A DNA stretch of 64,000 nt from Cyanobacteria bacterium REEB67 (GCA_018971775.1 JAGXAB010000021.1:16870-80869); one strand, 5' to 3'. Positions 16,326-25,985 are shown, counted from the first letter of the stretch. Numbers and translations are program-made. Notes: generated from the letters alone by a model not told the origin.

Positions 16326-17921
16326 ATGAATTTTAAAAACTCAATCAGTCTTTTTGCTCTCACCCTGCTCGTCGGCCAATCATCGCTGCTCGCCCTGACC
16401 ATGGCGTCACCGGTTCAGGCCGCCACTAAAATGACTAAAGCAAAAACCGATAATGCAGTCAAAGCAAGCAAAGCGACAGGCGCTCCCAGTGCGCCGGTAA
16501 TACCGGCCGCCGGCGAACTTTCGGTCGAGACGATCAAGGCCAGCATGCCCCTCGAGGTCTGGCGCAAAGACGCACCGAAAGTGCCCGCACCCCGGCCCTT
16601 TGTCATGCCCAGGGTGCAGACCTACACCATGGGAAATGGTCTGACCGTGCAGATGGTCGAAGATCACCGCTTCCCATTTTTGACGATGGCGCTCGGCTTC
16701 CACAGCGGCTCTACGAGCGTGCCCGGCGATTTGATCGGCCTCGGTTCGATGACCGCCACTCTCTTGACTGAAGGCACGACAACGCGCAGCAGCAAGGAAA
16801 TCGCCAACGAAATTGATTTCATCGGTGGTTCTCTTGCTGCCAACTCCGACTTCGACTTCACGACAGTGAGCGGATCGGCCCTATCGGACTATGGCGACAG
16901 ACTGATCAAACTGATGTCGGATGTGGTGCTCAATCCGAATTTCCCCCAGGACGAGCTAGCCCTGCAAAAGACCAATCTCATCCAGGAATTGACGATGATG
17001 CGCAGCAATCCCGACTTCCTCGTCGGCGAGCGCTTCAGCAAGGTACTTTTTGGAGCGCACCCCTACTCGATCGTCGCTCCCAATGAGACATCGATCAATC
17101 GCATCAGTCAAAAAGATCTGATTGACTATCACGCCCGCACCTACATTCCCAACAATGCAATCATGGTCGTCGTCGGTGATTTCAACACCGATAAGATGAA
17201 GGAAAAATTGAGCCAGAACTTCGGCAGTCAATGGAAGCAAGGCAAAGTCGATACGCTCAGTTTGCCGGCTCCGCCGACCCAGGAAGGGCGCAAGATTTAT
17301 CTCGTCGATAGACCTGGCTCCGTCCAGACATCAATCAAAGTTGGCAATGTTGGCGTACAGCGCAAAGATCCGGACTACTTCCCCCTCATGGTCATGAATC
17401 AGATCCTCGGTGGGGCGGCCAATGCGCGACTCTTTATGAATATCAGAGAACAAAAAGGCTACACCTACGGTGCCTACAGTCGCATGTCGGCTCGTCAGGA
17501 AAAAGGCTCTTTTTCGGCCGAAGCTAATGTGCGCACCGAAGTAACCGGTCCTTCACTGCAAGAGTTTATCTATGAGCTCGATCGCATGCGCAATACCAGA
17601 GTATCCGACGTCGAGCTCAACTCCGCCAAAAATTTCCTGGCAGGCTCCTTCCAGCTCGGCCTGGAAACCCAGTCCGGACTGGTGCAAAGATTGCTGGAAG
17701 CAAAACTCTACAACCTGCCTGACGACTATCTCGCCACCTACGCCGACAAAGTCATGGCGGTGAAAGTCGATGACGTGCGCACAGCCGCTCGTAGACTGAT
17801 AGACGCCAACAATCTGGTGATCACCGCCGTCGGTGATGCCAAGAAAATCAAAGGCGAGCTCGAGATGTTTGCACCAGTGACTGTTTTTGATACCCAGGGC
17901 AAACTTAGCAACAGCAACTGA
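16326..17921 (+). CDS. M16-family peptidase homologue, non-catalytic partner
   Basis: A 531-residue M16 protein with a signal peptide (about 1-32, ending SPVQA). Both M16 domains are present, but the inverted zinc motif is replaced: where HxxEH should stand, after the GSTS...GLGSM block, the sequence reads SMTATLLTEGT. The C-terminal domain keeps the MFMNIREQKGYTYGAYS segment, equivalent to the substrate-closing R/Y region. This matches bacterial M16B pairs, where one chain carries zinc and the other supplies substrate-binding residues. AGAGGT precedes the ATG by 9 bp, and the gene follows its catalytic partner by 12 bp. Confidence 0.88.
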   Translation: MNFKNSISLFALTLLVGQSSLLALTMASPVQAATKMTKAKTDNAVKASKATGAPSAPVIPAAGELSVETIKASMPLEVWRKDAPKVPAPRPFVMPRVQTYTMGNGLTVQMVEDHRFPFLTMALGFHSGSTSVPGDLIGLGSMTATLLTEGTTTRSSKEIANEIDFIGGSLAANSDFDFTTVSGSALSDYGDRLIKLMSDVVLNPNFPQDELALQKTNLIQELTMMRSNPDFLVGERFSKVLFGAHPYSIVAPNETSINRISQKDLIDYHARTYIPNNAIMVVVGDFNTDKMKEKLSQNFGSQWKQGKVDTLSLPAPPTQEGRKIYLVDRPGSVQTSIKVGNVGVQRKDPDYFPLMVMNQILGGAANARLFMNIREQKGYTYGAYSRMSARQEKGSFSAEANVRTEVTGPSLQEFIYELDRMRNTRVSDVELNSAKNFLAGSFQLGLETQSGLVQRLLEAKLYNLPDDYLATYADKVMAVKVDDVRTAARRLIDANNLVITAVGDAKKIKGELEMFAPVTVFDTQGKLSNSN

Positions 17922-17955
17922 TTTACATCAGTAGATAAATCCGGCGACGGATCAC

Positions 17956-18954
17956 TCAATCACCTTTTGGCGTGTACATGCCTGCGCCGATCAGGTGCTG
18001 CATCAGGCTGTCGAAAGGCGCAAGCTCTGGCGTTTGCGGATCGAGGGCGCGGATTTTATCAAGTCTTTCTTCGAGCAAATTGATCCGCCAGGCGACAACA
18101 TCAATCGATGCCAGTAAAAGGTGCGCCTTGATCAAATTGGGATTGGCCCGGTAAACGATCATGGCCAGATCCTGAGCCCGTTCGATTTCGGACAAAAATA
18201 TCGAAGTTTTGCCAAGCAGGACGTGCGCCCACTCGAAGTCCGGATGATTGCGGATCAAAATTTCCAAAATCTGCCTGGCACTCTCATAGTCCTTCATAAT
18301 ATAACTCTTCAATGCCTGCACGTATTCTCTGGTCGCTTCCTCGGACACCGCATTTAATGGCAACCTGGTCTTGAGGCGAGTGCGCGCCTTACTGGCGGCA
18401 AGAGCCTTGGGATCGACTTCAATAGCACGCTCGAGCGCCATACGGGCAGGTTCGGCAAAACCAAATTGTTCGTAGCGCCTGGCCATATCCAGATAGTGCT
18501 CCGCGGTCCGTCCCGGCGGCACATGATCGACAGGCAAACCGACCGACGGCAAAACAACATCCGAGACGACCTTATGGAGCGCCCCGTCAGCCATCAATTT
18601 GGCCATGCCGGCGACAAGCAGCACATTCTTCTTGGCCCTGGCAGTCAGAGGATTTTTATCCATCACATCACCGACGCCGCTTGCCGCTAGCTTAACTACT
18701 TCGGAAGCAGTATCTTGCACTGCATTATAGGCATCATTTACAAAGAAGGTAGCTTCCAGCGCCGTCATCAAAACAGCCATGCGCTTGCGGCCCTCCTCGG
18801 TCATCTCCTGCCCGACCGCCTCGTGCTTCATTAAAATCTTCGAACAGGTAGCCATCTGCCTGGGCCAGACGAGAAACTGATAGCGAAAGAGCAAGATCTG
18901 ATATTCCAGATCCGACAGGCCACTGGGCACTTCTTTTGGCGGCAACATACTCAT
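17956..18954 (-). CDS. TPR-containing protein of unknown function
   Basis: A 332-residue protein without signal peptide. The N-terminal 140 residues are mostly helical, with an ordered stretch LEYQILLFRYQFLVWPRQMATCSKILMKH split by charged turns, and no family I know. From about 150 on, TPR-like helical pairs appear: AEHYLDMARRYEQFGFAEPARMALERAIEVDP is a good repeat, and later ones cover about 205-300. GAGAGGA precedes the ATG. The gene is convergent with the M16 pair and divergent from the next TPR gene. It probably acts as a protein-interaction scaffold. Confidence 0.6.
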   Translation of the reverse strand: MSMLPPKEVPSGLSDLEYQILLFRYQFLVWPRQMATCSKILMKHEAVGQEMTEEGRKRMAVLMTALEATFFVNDAYNAVQDTASEVVKLAASGVGDVMDKNPLTARAKKNVLLVAGMAKLMADGALHKVVSDVVLPSVGLPVDHVPPGRTAEHYLDMARRYEQFGFAEPARMALERAIEVDPKALAASKARTRLKTRLPLNAVSEEATREYVQALKSYIMKDYESARQILEILIRNHPDFEWAHVLLGKTSIFLSEIERAQDLAMIVYRANPNLIKAHLLLASIDVVAWRINLLEERLDKIRALDPQTPELAPFDSLMQHLIGAGMYTPKGD

Positions 18955-19057
18955 AAAAAATCCTCTCGCTATATTCTTACCCGTTTGTCTCTAAATTGCC
19001 TACAAAATCGGTATTAGTTGTATAACCATCCAATCAGTCATTTAAAGGAGCATCCCC

Positions 19058-20152
19058 TTGTCTTGCAAGAGTTTCCCAAATCAGAATCAGGACACTGAAG
19101 CCCAGATCCGCCATCCCCTGACGAAGAATCTCACCCTGACAGCAATTATCCTGGCTGCCACCTGTTTATCCTCGGCTCAGTATTGTCTGGCTGTGCCAAA
19201 GACCACCGAACAAACGCCGGATCAACTCGAGCAAATTAAGCTCAAGAGCGCCGATGACGATCAAATGGTCTTCCCGCTCAATCAATACGCAGACTGTTTG
19301 GCCAAACTCGGCCACAAAGATGATGCGGCAAATATGAGAGCTCGCGCAAAAAAAATAGAAAGCAACAGCAACATTCTGCCTAAATTCGCCAAAATCACAA
19401 GCCCACCCGGCTCGGCCGCCAGACTGGCGGAAGCAAAATCAGCGCGTGAAAAAGGCGAGGCCTTGATGCTGGCCGATCAGCAACCGAAGGCCCTGGAATA
19501 TTTCAAACATGCCGTCGCCCTCGATCCAAAAGATGCGCAAGCCCTGCTCGATCGCGGCGAGGCACTCTTCTGGTCGCAGCAAGAAGCAAAAGCGATGCTG
19601 GATTACAACCAGGTGATCAAGGTCAAACCGGATCTGCAAAAAGCTTACGTAGACAGGGCTTATGCCTATGAGGCCGCCGACAAATATGCTCCAGCGATTG
19701 CCGATTTCGAAAAAGCAGTGAGACTCGATCCCAAAGATACGGAAACCATGGGCGCACTGGCCAAGCGCCTCGACGAGCGCGGCAGACACAAAGAGGCCGT
19801 CGAATATTACAGCAAAGCGCTCGCCGTCAAACCAGACCTGTACTGGCCCTATGTCCAGAGAGCGCTGGCCTATTCATCGCTCGGCGAAACAAAAAAAGCC
19901 CTCGATGATTATGACACTTTGATCAAACGCGCACCGACTGACGCCGATTATTATGAATTTCGCGGCGGCCTCTACGCCAAAATCGGCGAGCCTGAAAAAG
20001 CGCTTGCGGACTTCGATAAAGTGATAAGCCTCAAGCCGACTTATGGCGGCGGATACAGTGCCAGGGCAAAAGTCTATGAAAAAATTGACGGTAAAAAATC
20101 ACCGCGGGTAGTTGCAGATATCAAAATGGCAAAAAAATATGGCGCTGAATAA
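19058..20152 (+). CDS. Exported tetratricopeptide-repeat protein
   Basis: Opens at TTG with AAAGGAG 7 bp upstream, a strong site that supports the rare start. A long polar n-region (about 25 residues) precedes a hydrophobic segment at about 26-45 ending CLAVP, so the protein is exported or anchored. From about residue 130 to 350 there are six or seven 34-residue TPRs of the standard kind (ALEYFKHAVALDPKDAQALL and so on). No enzymatic domain. The last 11 codons overlap a possible early start of the next gene. Likely cotranscribed with the FG-GAP/TonB-C-like gene downstream. Confidence 0.78.
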   Translation: MSCKSFPNQNQDTEAQIRHPLTKNLTLTAIILAATCLSSAQYCLAVPKTTEQTPDQLEQIKLKSADDDQMVFPLNQYADCLAKLGHKDDAANMRARAKKIESNSNILPKFAKITSPPGSAARLAEAKSAREKGEALMLADQQPKALEYFKHAVALDPKDAQALLDRGEALFWSQQEAKAMLDYNQVIKVKPDLQKAYVDRAYAYEAADKYAPAIADFEKAVRLDPKDTETMGALAKRLDERGRHKEAVEYYSKALAVKPDLYWPYVQRALAYSSLGETKKALDDYDTLIKRAPTDADYYEFRGGLYAKIGEPEKALADFDKVISLKPTYGGGYSARAKVYEKIDGKKSPRVVADIKMAKKYGAE

Positions 20153-20162
20153 AAACCGCAAA

Positions 20163-22217
20163 ATGTCCAAACCCAAAGCATTCAGACCGACGCTTTTAGC
20201 GACGTGCAGTGCACTCTTGCTATCAAATGGTGCTAATTTTGCCCTGGCCGTGCCCGCCGGCCAAGCTGCTTTTCAAAGGCGCGCCTCCGCTTTCCGACCC
20301 AGCGAACGTTATCTGCGCAACTTCGCCTACCTTGTGCCGCGCCTTTCCAGCGGCTACGATATCTGCCCCCTCAAGGACGGCAATTATAGAGAACCGGGCG
20401 GCGTCAGCGTCGACATCGGCGAGATAGTCCGCGGTGATTTAAATAATGATGGTCTGCCGGATGCGGCGATTTCGCTACAAGATTGCGGCGGCGGCAGCGG
20501 TATTTTCGGCTCGCTAATCATTTTGCTCAACGACGGCAAAAGGCTGGTCCAGCTCGGATCCGACTACCCGCTCGGGGACCGTGACGTTTTACGTCGGTGC
20601 AGCATCGAGCAAAACAAGATCGGTCTGGTCAAACAGGAACGCAATGTCGGGCAGAGCATGGCTATTGCACCTGCAGTCGATCGAAGTATCAGCATCGGCC
20701 TGAGAGATCTGCCGCAGGTTGTCAGCGTTTTCTCCGACTGCGACCTCAAAGACTATTTGAGCGATTTCCAGAATAAATTAGCCGAGAACTGGCGGCAATC
20801 AATCGCCACAGCCAGAGACAGGGCAGACCATGACGACGACGCCAAAATGCATGGGCACTGGAATATGCCCCCGGCCAGGCCCATGCACGTTGAAATAGAT
20901 TGCGTCTGGCGAACTGACAATGAAAAAGATCCGCTGCAAGCTATGGTGCTCGCCCAATCCTCCGGCAATGCCTGGCTTGATAAAATGGCATCGTCCACTC
21001 TCACTGACCTGGCCTCTCTCGCCGAACTGAAACACGCTCCGGCCAATGCACAAACCTGGTTGCCGCTGCGCTGCCGCTTCGATTGGCCAGGAGCGGATCA
21101 GGCCGCACCTGGCGGAACCACCACCCAGGCGAGCGCAAAGCAGCCGGCAACGGGCACTGTAACAATCGAGCCGAGCAAAGCGGCCCCCAAGCTCTGGGCA
21201 AAACAGCGATCAAAAAATAATGCTCCTGGCGCCGATAAAAATGCCGCTCAACTTATAAAAAATGCGCGAAATTTCGCCTATATTTTAGACCCGCAACCAG
21301 ACGGAGCAGAAGCCGGCCCAGGCGCAGGCACAGATGCAAGCACAGATGCAGGCGTTGCTACCGACCAGGCTGCCTACAAAATTTGTCTTCTCAGCGACGG
21401 AAAATTTAAAGACGAAAGCCTGCAAGTCGATTGCAAGACCATAGCGGTGGGCGATCTGAACGCCGACGGCCGAGATGACGTTGTCGTCCATCTAGCCGTC
21501 AAATCAAAAAGAGCGGCAGAGACCAAGCCCACGGCGAACAGTCATATAGTAGTGCTTTTGCAGACTGACTCGGGCCTATGCCAGATTGGCCGCGATAATT
21601 TTGTCCTGGAGCGGACCACGCCCCGGGCAACAGTCAAAGCTATAGTCAAATCTATAAAGATAGAAAATCATCATGAAAGAGGAAAGCCACAGGCTGTCTG
21701 CCTGGTAAAAATTTTCTGGGTCGAGGACAGCGAGCCGACCAAGCTCAAAGAGACGACCTTGAGCTGCATCAACGACTTCAAAGCTGACTATACATATAAA
21801 TCGGCTCGAGCGGCTGGACCGAAGCCAATCAAGTCGTCCACCGCGGCAAAAAGCACCAGCGCCACCCCGGACGAAGCGGCCATGCTGAGCAAGACCATTA
21901 GTGCAGCCTGGAGTGCAGTGCGGCCAACGGCTAAAAGACCGGCTCGACCCTTTGTCGTGCGCCTGGTCTTCGACTCTGAACGCAATCGGGTAGTACAGTG
22001 GGTGGCCCTCAGCAGCAGCGGCGACAAAGCTTTTGACGCCTGCGCCTTGCAATCTCTGCTCTCCCAGAATCTGTGCAGTTATGTGCATGCTGACGACGAA
22101 TACTATGCAATACCAGTCAATGCCTATCCAGTCGTCGATTGTAGTTTCAGCGCCGGCACCGGCCTAACAGAGGGCCGGGCTTCCTGCCATCCGTCACCGG
22201 TCCGTTTGACCTTTTGA
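20163..22217 (+). CDS. Exported protein with two FG-GAP-like and two TonB-C-like modules
   Basis: Signal peptide from MSKPK (20163) to about residue 29; an in-frame ATG at 20142 is an alternative start. The protein is an internal duplication. Each half opens with RNFAY, then YDICPLKDG or YKICLLSDG, then a calcium-loop-like motif GDLNNDGLPD or GDLNADGRDD as in FG-GAP/dockerin loops. Each half is followed by a module resembling the C-terminal domain of TonB-family proteins (about 240-300 and 605-675 in this numbering), with an IDCVW or VVRLVF strand then AxxSSGxxxxD. An Ala/Pro/Thr linker joins the halves. Location is periplasm or surface. The TonB-like assignment is by pattern only. No function known. 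Confidence 0.65.
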   Translation: MSKPKAFRPTLLATCSALLLSNGANFALAVPAGQAAFQRRASAFRPSERYLRNFAYLVPRLSSGYDICPLKDGNYREPGGVSVDIGEIVRGDLNNDGLPDAAISLQDCGGGSGIFGSLIILLNDGKRLVQLGSDYPLGDRDVLRRCSIEQNKIGLVKQERNVGQSMAIAPAVDRSISIGLRDLPQVVSVFSDCDLKDYLSDFQNKLAENWRQSIATARDRADHDDDAKMHGHWNMPPARPMHVEIDCVWRTDNEKDPLQAMVLAQSSGNAWLDKMASSTLTDLASLAELKHAPANAQTWLPLRCRFDWPGADQAAPGGTTTQASAKQPATGTVTIEPSKAAPKLWAKQRSKNNAPGADKNAAQLIKNARNFAYILDPQPDGAEAGPGAGTDASTDAGVATDQAAYKICLLSDGKFKDESLQVDCKTIAVGDLNADGRDDVVVHLAVKSKRAAETKPTANSHIVVLLQTDSGLCQIGRDNFVLERTTPRATVKAIVKSIKIENHHERGKPQAVCLVKIFWVEDSEPTKLKETTLSCINDFKADYTYKSARAAGPKPIKSSTAAKSTSATPDEAAMLSKTISAAWSAVRPTAKRPARPFVVRLVFDSERNRVVQWVALSSSGDKAFDACALQSLLSQNLCSYVHADDEYYAIPVNAYPVVDCSFSAGTGLTEGRASCHPSPVRLTF

Positions 22218-22227
22218 GGCCTACGCC

Positions 22228-22341
22228 ATGGCACCAAAAGCAGCCTCCGACCTGACCTCATTTGATGCCGGTCCGCAGCCGGCAATAACGGATGATCCGA
22301 GTGGCCCGGTCGCCGCCAGCGCCTTCTGCAGCTATTACTAA
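22228..22341 (+). CDS. Possible 37-residue small protein
   Basis: An ATG at 22228 has GAGG 8 bp upstream (overlapping the stop of the preceding gene) and opens a 37-codon frame ending TAA. The peptide begins MAPKAASDLTSFDAG and ends SAFCSYY. It has no membrane segment or known motif. The good ribosome binding site and position 10 bp after the previous stop are the only support. Confidence 0.3.
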   Translation: MAPKAASDLTSFDAGPQPAITDDPSGPVAASAFCSYY

Positions 22342-22404
22342 AGGCCGCCTCAGACAGCAAATATCCTGTGCTGTCCCTCTAGAGGAGGTATCGCTTGTCA
22401 TTTA

Positions 22405-22434
22405 TTGCTCTTTGAGCGCTCTTAAAAGTATGAT
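22405..22434 (+). promoter_or_regulatory. Candidate sigma-70-type promoter before the LRR gene
   Basis: TTGCTC (22405-22410), an 18-bp spacer and TATGAT (22429-22434) lie 25 bp before the TTG start of the leucine-rich-repeat gene. The -10 box matches well and the -35 box moderately. No other box pair in this gap is as good. Confidence 0.35.
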
Positions 22435-22459
22435 GGGACATCATCTAGAGAGAAAATAA

Positions 22460-23509
22460 TTGGCTCGCCACTATCTGCTCAAAACCTGCACCGCAAATCA
22501 ATACCAAACGCTTTTAGCCTGCCTGCTGGTTGCCGGCCTGATCAATTTCAATTTTGTAGCACTCAAGACCTTCGCCGCCGAGCATACGATAACGCTCACC
22601 GTCGAGCCGAACTCGGCGGCACGCACCCTCATTTTTCCAAGCGATCTTTCACTTGGTTTTTTGCATCTGGAGCCGAGGGCAAACCGCGCCGAGGGCGGTA
22701 CGCGAGGCAAAGGCATGTCGGTCCAGGCGCGCGGCAAAATTACGGTGCCGAAAAATACTTTTGTCACCTTCGAGGCAAACAAAGAATTCTTCAAAAATCC
22801 GGCCCTGATCGGAAAGTTTCCAGCAAATGCTTTCGACAGCATCATCTTGCGCATGTTCTCGATGGACGATGCCGAAGACGAATATTGCGATCGAGCCATG
22901 CCGGCCATCAGCCATCTGACCGGACTGCTCGAGCTGAACATCGACCGATCCGAAGTCACCGACACAGGCTTGAAAAAAATTGCCGGACTGACAAACCTGC
23001 AACACATATCGGCTTTCCTGACGCCTGTTCGCGGTGAGTTCCTGAAAGACACGACCACCCTCAAAAAGCTGCGCATTCTCGAACTTGATTCGATTGGACT
23101 TAAAGAAGATTATCTGCAACACCTGCCCCAGTACCCCGACCTTGTCAGTCTGCATCTTGGTCATTCGCACCTCAGCGATAAAGGCCTGACGTACATCGCA
23201 AAATGCCCGAAGGTGGAAGAACTGGACATTGGTAAAAATCCAGCTATCGACGATCAGGGTCTCGCCTCTTTGAAAAATTCGAAAGCTTTGCGCTATCTCA
23301 ATATTTTCGACTCGGCTGCAACGCCTAAAGGCATCCTGGCACTCAAGGGTCTAAAATTGAAGAGCATCATTCTACCGGGTAAGGCATACCCGGAGCCCGT
23401 AATGGCTCAGCTCAAGACCGCTTTTCCGGAAGCACGGATTACGGCTCGCTGGACCAAAGGTAAAATAGACGATGATACGAAGACAATCTTCAGTCCTATG
23501 ACTCGGTGA
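22460..23509 (+). CDS. Exported leucine-rich-repeat protein
   Basis: A 349-residue protein opening at TTG, with AGAGAG just upstream. The hydrophobic segment at about 18-38 with TFAAEH after it is a signal peptide. Residues about 40-125 are beta-rich with no family I recognise. From about 150 to 310 there are five or six leucine-rich repeats (LLELNIDRSEVTDTGLKKIAGL and similar; LxxLxLxxxxxxDxGLxxLxxL), which form a solenoid for protein binding. The C-terminus is short and basic. It probably acts in the periplasm or at the cell surface. The next gene, panE, starts about 40 bp after the stop. Confidence 0.75.
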   Translation: MARHYLLKTCTANQYQTLLACLLVAGLINFNFVALKTFAAEHTITLTVEPNSAARTLIFPSDLSLGFLHLEPRANRAEGGTRGKGMSVQARGKITVPKNTFVTFEANKEFFKNPALIGKFPANAFDSIILRMFSMDDAEDEYCDRAMPAISHLTGLLELNIDRSEVTDTGLKKIAGLTNLQHISAFLTPVRGEFLKDTTTLKKLRILELDSIGLKEDYLQHLPQYPDLVSLHLGHSHLSDKGLTYIAKCPKVEELDIGKNPAIDDQGLASLKNSKALRYLNIFDSAATPKGILALKGLKLKSIILPGKAYPEPVMAQLKTAFPEARITARWTKGKIDDDTKTIFSPMTR

Positions 23510-23552
23510 CCACCGGCAAAAAATTTTGCTCTCTATACATAAGGCGACGGGA

Positions 23553-24497
23553 ATGAAAATTGCAATGATGGGCAGTGGTGGCGTTGGTGGCTTGTTCGGT
23601 GCCAGGCTGGCAGAGGCAGGCGCGGACGTGCATTTCATCGCTCGCGGCAAACATCTCGCGGCAATTAAAGAAAACGGTCTCAAAATCGAAAGCGCCCTCA
23701 AGGGCGATACACTGATCAAACCGGCGAAGGTCACCGACGATCCTGCCTCGATCGGTCCAGTCGATTATGTCCTGGTCTCGGTTAAACTCTGGGATACCGA
23801 AGCAGCAGCCGAAATGATCAAGCCATTGATCCGGAGTGGACGGACTGGCTCGGATACGGCAGTTATCTCGTTGCAGAATGGCGTCACCCGCGATCAAATT
23901 TTTCGCCAGGCGCTTGGAGCAAAGCACGTCATGGGAGGCATAAGCTATGTCGGTGCCACCATAAAAGCACCAGGAATCATCGAACAAAAAGGCCAGGTGC
24001 AGAAGCTGGTCTTTGGCGAGTACGGCTCAGCCGGCCTGACGCCAAGAGTAATCGCTTTTAGGAAAATGTGCGAAGCCGCCGACATCGAAGTCGAAACTCC
24101 AGACGATATCGAGCGCGCTCTCTGGGAAAAATTTGTCGTCCTAGTCGGTATGAGTACTGTGCTTGCCGCCAGCCGGCAAACGATAGGCCCAACCCGCGAC
24201 TGCCCTGAAACAAAGGCTCTCCTGGGCTCGGTCATGACTGAGGTAAGAGCGGTGGCGGTAAAAAAAGGCATTGATCTGGCCGCCGATCTGGTCGCTGCAA
24301 AACTCAGCTATCTAGATCAACTGGCACCGGATGTGACGGCATCGATGGAACATGATCTGCGCAACGGCAATCGTCTGGAGTTGCCCTGGCTGGCCGGCAC
24401 AGTCGTCAAAATGGGTCGGGAACTCGGCGTGGAGACGCCGGTTTGCGATGTACTCTCCGCTATCCTTACGCCTTATGTCATGGGTGCGTCAAAATAG
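23553..24497 (+). CDS. panE: 2-dehydropantoate 2-reductase (ketopantoate reductase)
   Basis: NADPH-dependent reduction of ketopantoate to pantoate in pantothenate/CoA synthesis. The N-terminal Rossmann motif GSGGVG (7-12) sits in MKIAMMGSGGVGGLFGARL, and ARG at 30-32 fits the NADPH phosphate site. Later come VSVKLWDTE, ISLQNGV and the catalytic-lysine segment ALWEKFVVL, followed by the helical C-terminal domain. Length 314 is normal. The ATG at 23553 opens directly on the Rossmann fold, so I prefer it to an in-frame TTG 27 bases upstream. ApbA/PanE paralogues with other keto-acid substrates exist, so the substrate is likely but not certain. Convergent with the next gene. Confidence 0.87.
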   Translation: MKIAMMGSGGVGGLFGARLAEAGADVHFIARGKHLAAIKENGLKIESALKGDTLIKPAKVTDDPASIGPVDYVLVSVKLWDTEAAAEMIKPLIRSGRTGSDTAVISLQNGVTRDQIFRQALGAKHVMGGISYVGATIKAPGIIEQKGQVQKLVFGEYGSAGLTPRVIAFRKMCEAADIEVETPDDIERALWEKFVVLVGMSTVLAASRQTIGPTRDCPETKALLGSVMTEVRAVAVKKGIDLAADLVAAKLSYLDQLAPDVTASMEHDLRNGNRLELPWLAGTVVKMGRELGVETPVCDVLSAILTPYVMGASK

Positions 24498-24518
24498 CAA
24501 ACCCGCGACAGCCATCGT

Positions 24519-25187
24519 TTACCAGACACCCGGAATCCACTTGAAGCGGACCTTCGAAGAATAATCACCGTATCCTTCCAGACCAGGATGCAGCATACGT
24601 TCTTCCAATAAGGTCCGGTAAAAAAGATAAGCCACCATAAAAGCTGTAGGCAGCAAAGTCAGCCAGGAGCCAAGAGCGAGACCTTCGCTAACGAGTCCGA
24701 GCGAAGCAAAAGCATAGCCGGGATGGCGAATCCAGGCATAAGGCCCGGCGGCGACCACTTGTTGGCCGCGGTCTTCCTGCAAACGGATCGCCGATGAAAA
24801 AAAGAAATTGGCCTGCATCGCCCACAAACATCCAAACCAGGCTAAGGTCATCACGAAGACGGCTATAACCTGCAGGGCCGGCGGCACGCTCGAGCCAATA
24901 TGCCAGTGCCCGACATCCATCGCTGCTGCCGCCAATTGCAGACACCACAGACTGGCGAGAATGGGCGTGCCTACAGGGTCTCTGTCTTTGCCACCGGGCT
25001 TAACCCTTTCGTTTAAAAGTTCCGGGCTGAGAGAGAAAGATCCAATTAGCGAAACCAGCATCTGCGATGCAAAAACAGCGTAGAAAAACGGCAGCGAACG
25101 CGAACCGGCCAGCCAGAAGATAAAGCTGGCAAGGACGACATAAAATCCCAAACCGATCATGGCGTAGCCAACCGAGATAGCCTTCAT
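24519..25187 (-). CDS. Isoprenylcysteine carboxyl methyltransferase-like membrane protein
   Basis: A 222-residue protein with about five membrane segments. The C-terminal third carries the ICMT/PEMT hallmark: YAWIRHPGYAF, a hydrophobic pair, then a cytoplasmic EERML and YxxYxxxVRFKWIPG end. In this superfamily the RHP and EE residues bind S-adenosylmethionine. The bacterial members mostly methylate unknown or lipid substrates. GGAGG stands 9 bp before the ATG. No neighbour gives a clue to the substrate. Confidence 0.8.
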   Translation of the reverse strand: MKAISVGYAMIGLGFYVVLASFIFWLAGSRSLPFFYAVFASQMLVSLIGSFSLSPELLNERVKPGGKDRDPVGTPILASLWCLQLAAAAMDVGHWHIGSSVPPALQVIAVFVMTLAWFGCLWAMQANFFFSSAIRLQEDRGQQVVAAGPYAWIRHPGYAFASLGLVSEGLALGSWLTLLPTAFMVAYLFYRTLLEERMLHPGLEGYGDYSSKVRFKWIPGVW

Positions 25188-25390
25188 TTTTCAAGTCCTC
25201 CGATATTCTCATTATCCCACCAGAGTTGCATCCGTGCCGCGGACTGGACAATGCAGCGAGGACTGGAAATTGCCACAACAAAGTCACAAAAAAGCTAACG
25301 TGAAATTTATAACGGCCCCCTCGCACTAAAAGGTTAAATCGCGGAGAAGGCAGGAGCTATTATGTCGACAGCGGTGCCTTCACTCAGTAA

Positions 25391-25867
25391 CTAAACTACG
25401 CGGCGATAAAAAACGCCGAAAAGACCCGCCAGAAAAAGTGCCGAACCGAGAAAAAAACCTTTGGCATAGCCGCCGGAATTGGAAGGCCCCATCGAGGCTT
25501 CAGTGCTGAGAACTGCGTCTCCCGGAGCACCAGGATTGTAATGGACGCTGACGCTCTCGCCTTCTTTATATTTAGCAGAAAGGGCGAAACCAGCGATCAA
25601 ATCCTGAGTCTGATCATAATGTACTTTGTGAGCGCTGAATTTTTTATCGGCGACTTTGTAGTCATAGGTTATCAGAGTACTGGCCGGCGAATAGTATGAT
25701 TGATGCCGTGAAACGACGCCGACGACGACTGGCCATGCCGCGCAGGTAGCGACTTTTGTACGCATGTCCCGCTCCGCACACCAGAGCCAGCTCATGATCA
25801 CCAAAGTAACCGCCCCGCAAATGGCCATAGTAAGGGGTTTTAGCTTTGCCAGCTGGCTATCTAACAT
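25391..25867 (-). CDS. DUF3592 membrane protein
   Basis: A 158-residue protein with membrane segments near both ends (about 11-28 and 132-152). Between them lies a beta-rich extracytoplasmic domain: WPVVVGVVSRHQ, a YDYKV strand, FSAHKV, then YKEGESVSVHYNPGAPGDAVL, the DUF3592 signature. Function of the family is unknown. GAGGT precedes the ATG. The gene is divergent from the ChaN-like gene. Confidence 0.8.
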   Translation of the reverse strand: MLDSQLAKLKPLTMAICGAVTLVIMSWLWCAERDMRTKVATCAAWPVVVGVVSRHQSYYSPASTLITYDYKVADKKFSAHKVHYDQTQDLIAGFALSAKYKEGESVSVHYNPGAPGDAVLSTEASMGPSNSGGYAKGFFLGSALFLAGLFGVFYRRVV

Positions 25868-25985
25868 AATGACCTCAAGCTAACCCGCTATCAATATGTT
25901 AGCCCGTTGCCAAGCAACAATAAGAGTATTTAAGTTTGCATTAATAGATTGATCCAGACTTGCCAGATCGCTGCCAAAATTAGCT

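Noticed and set aside
25363..25395. A 10-codon plus-strand frame with AGGAG upstream
   Set aside because: It could be a leader peptide, but no plus-strand gene follows within reach.
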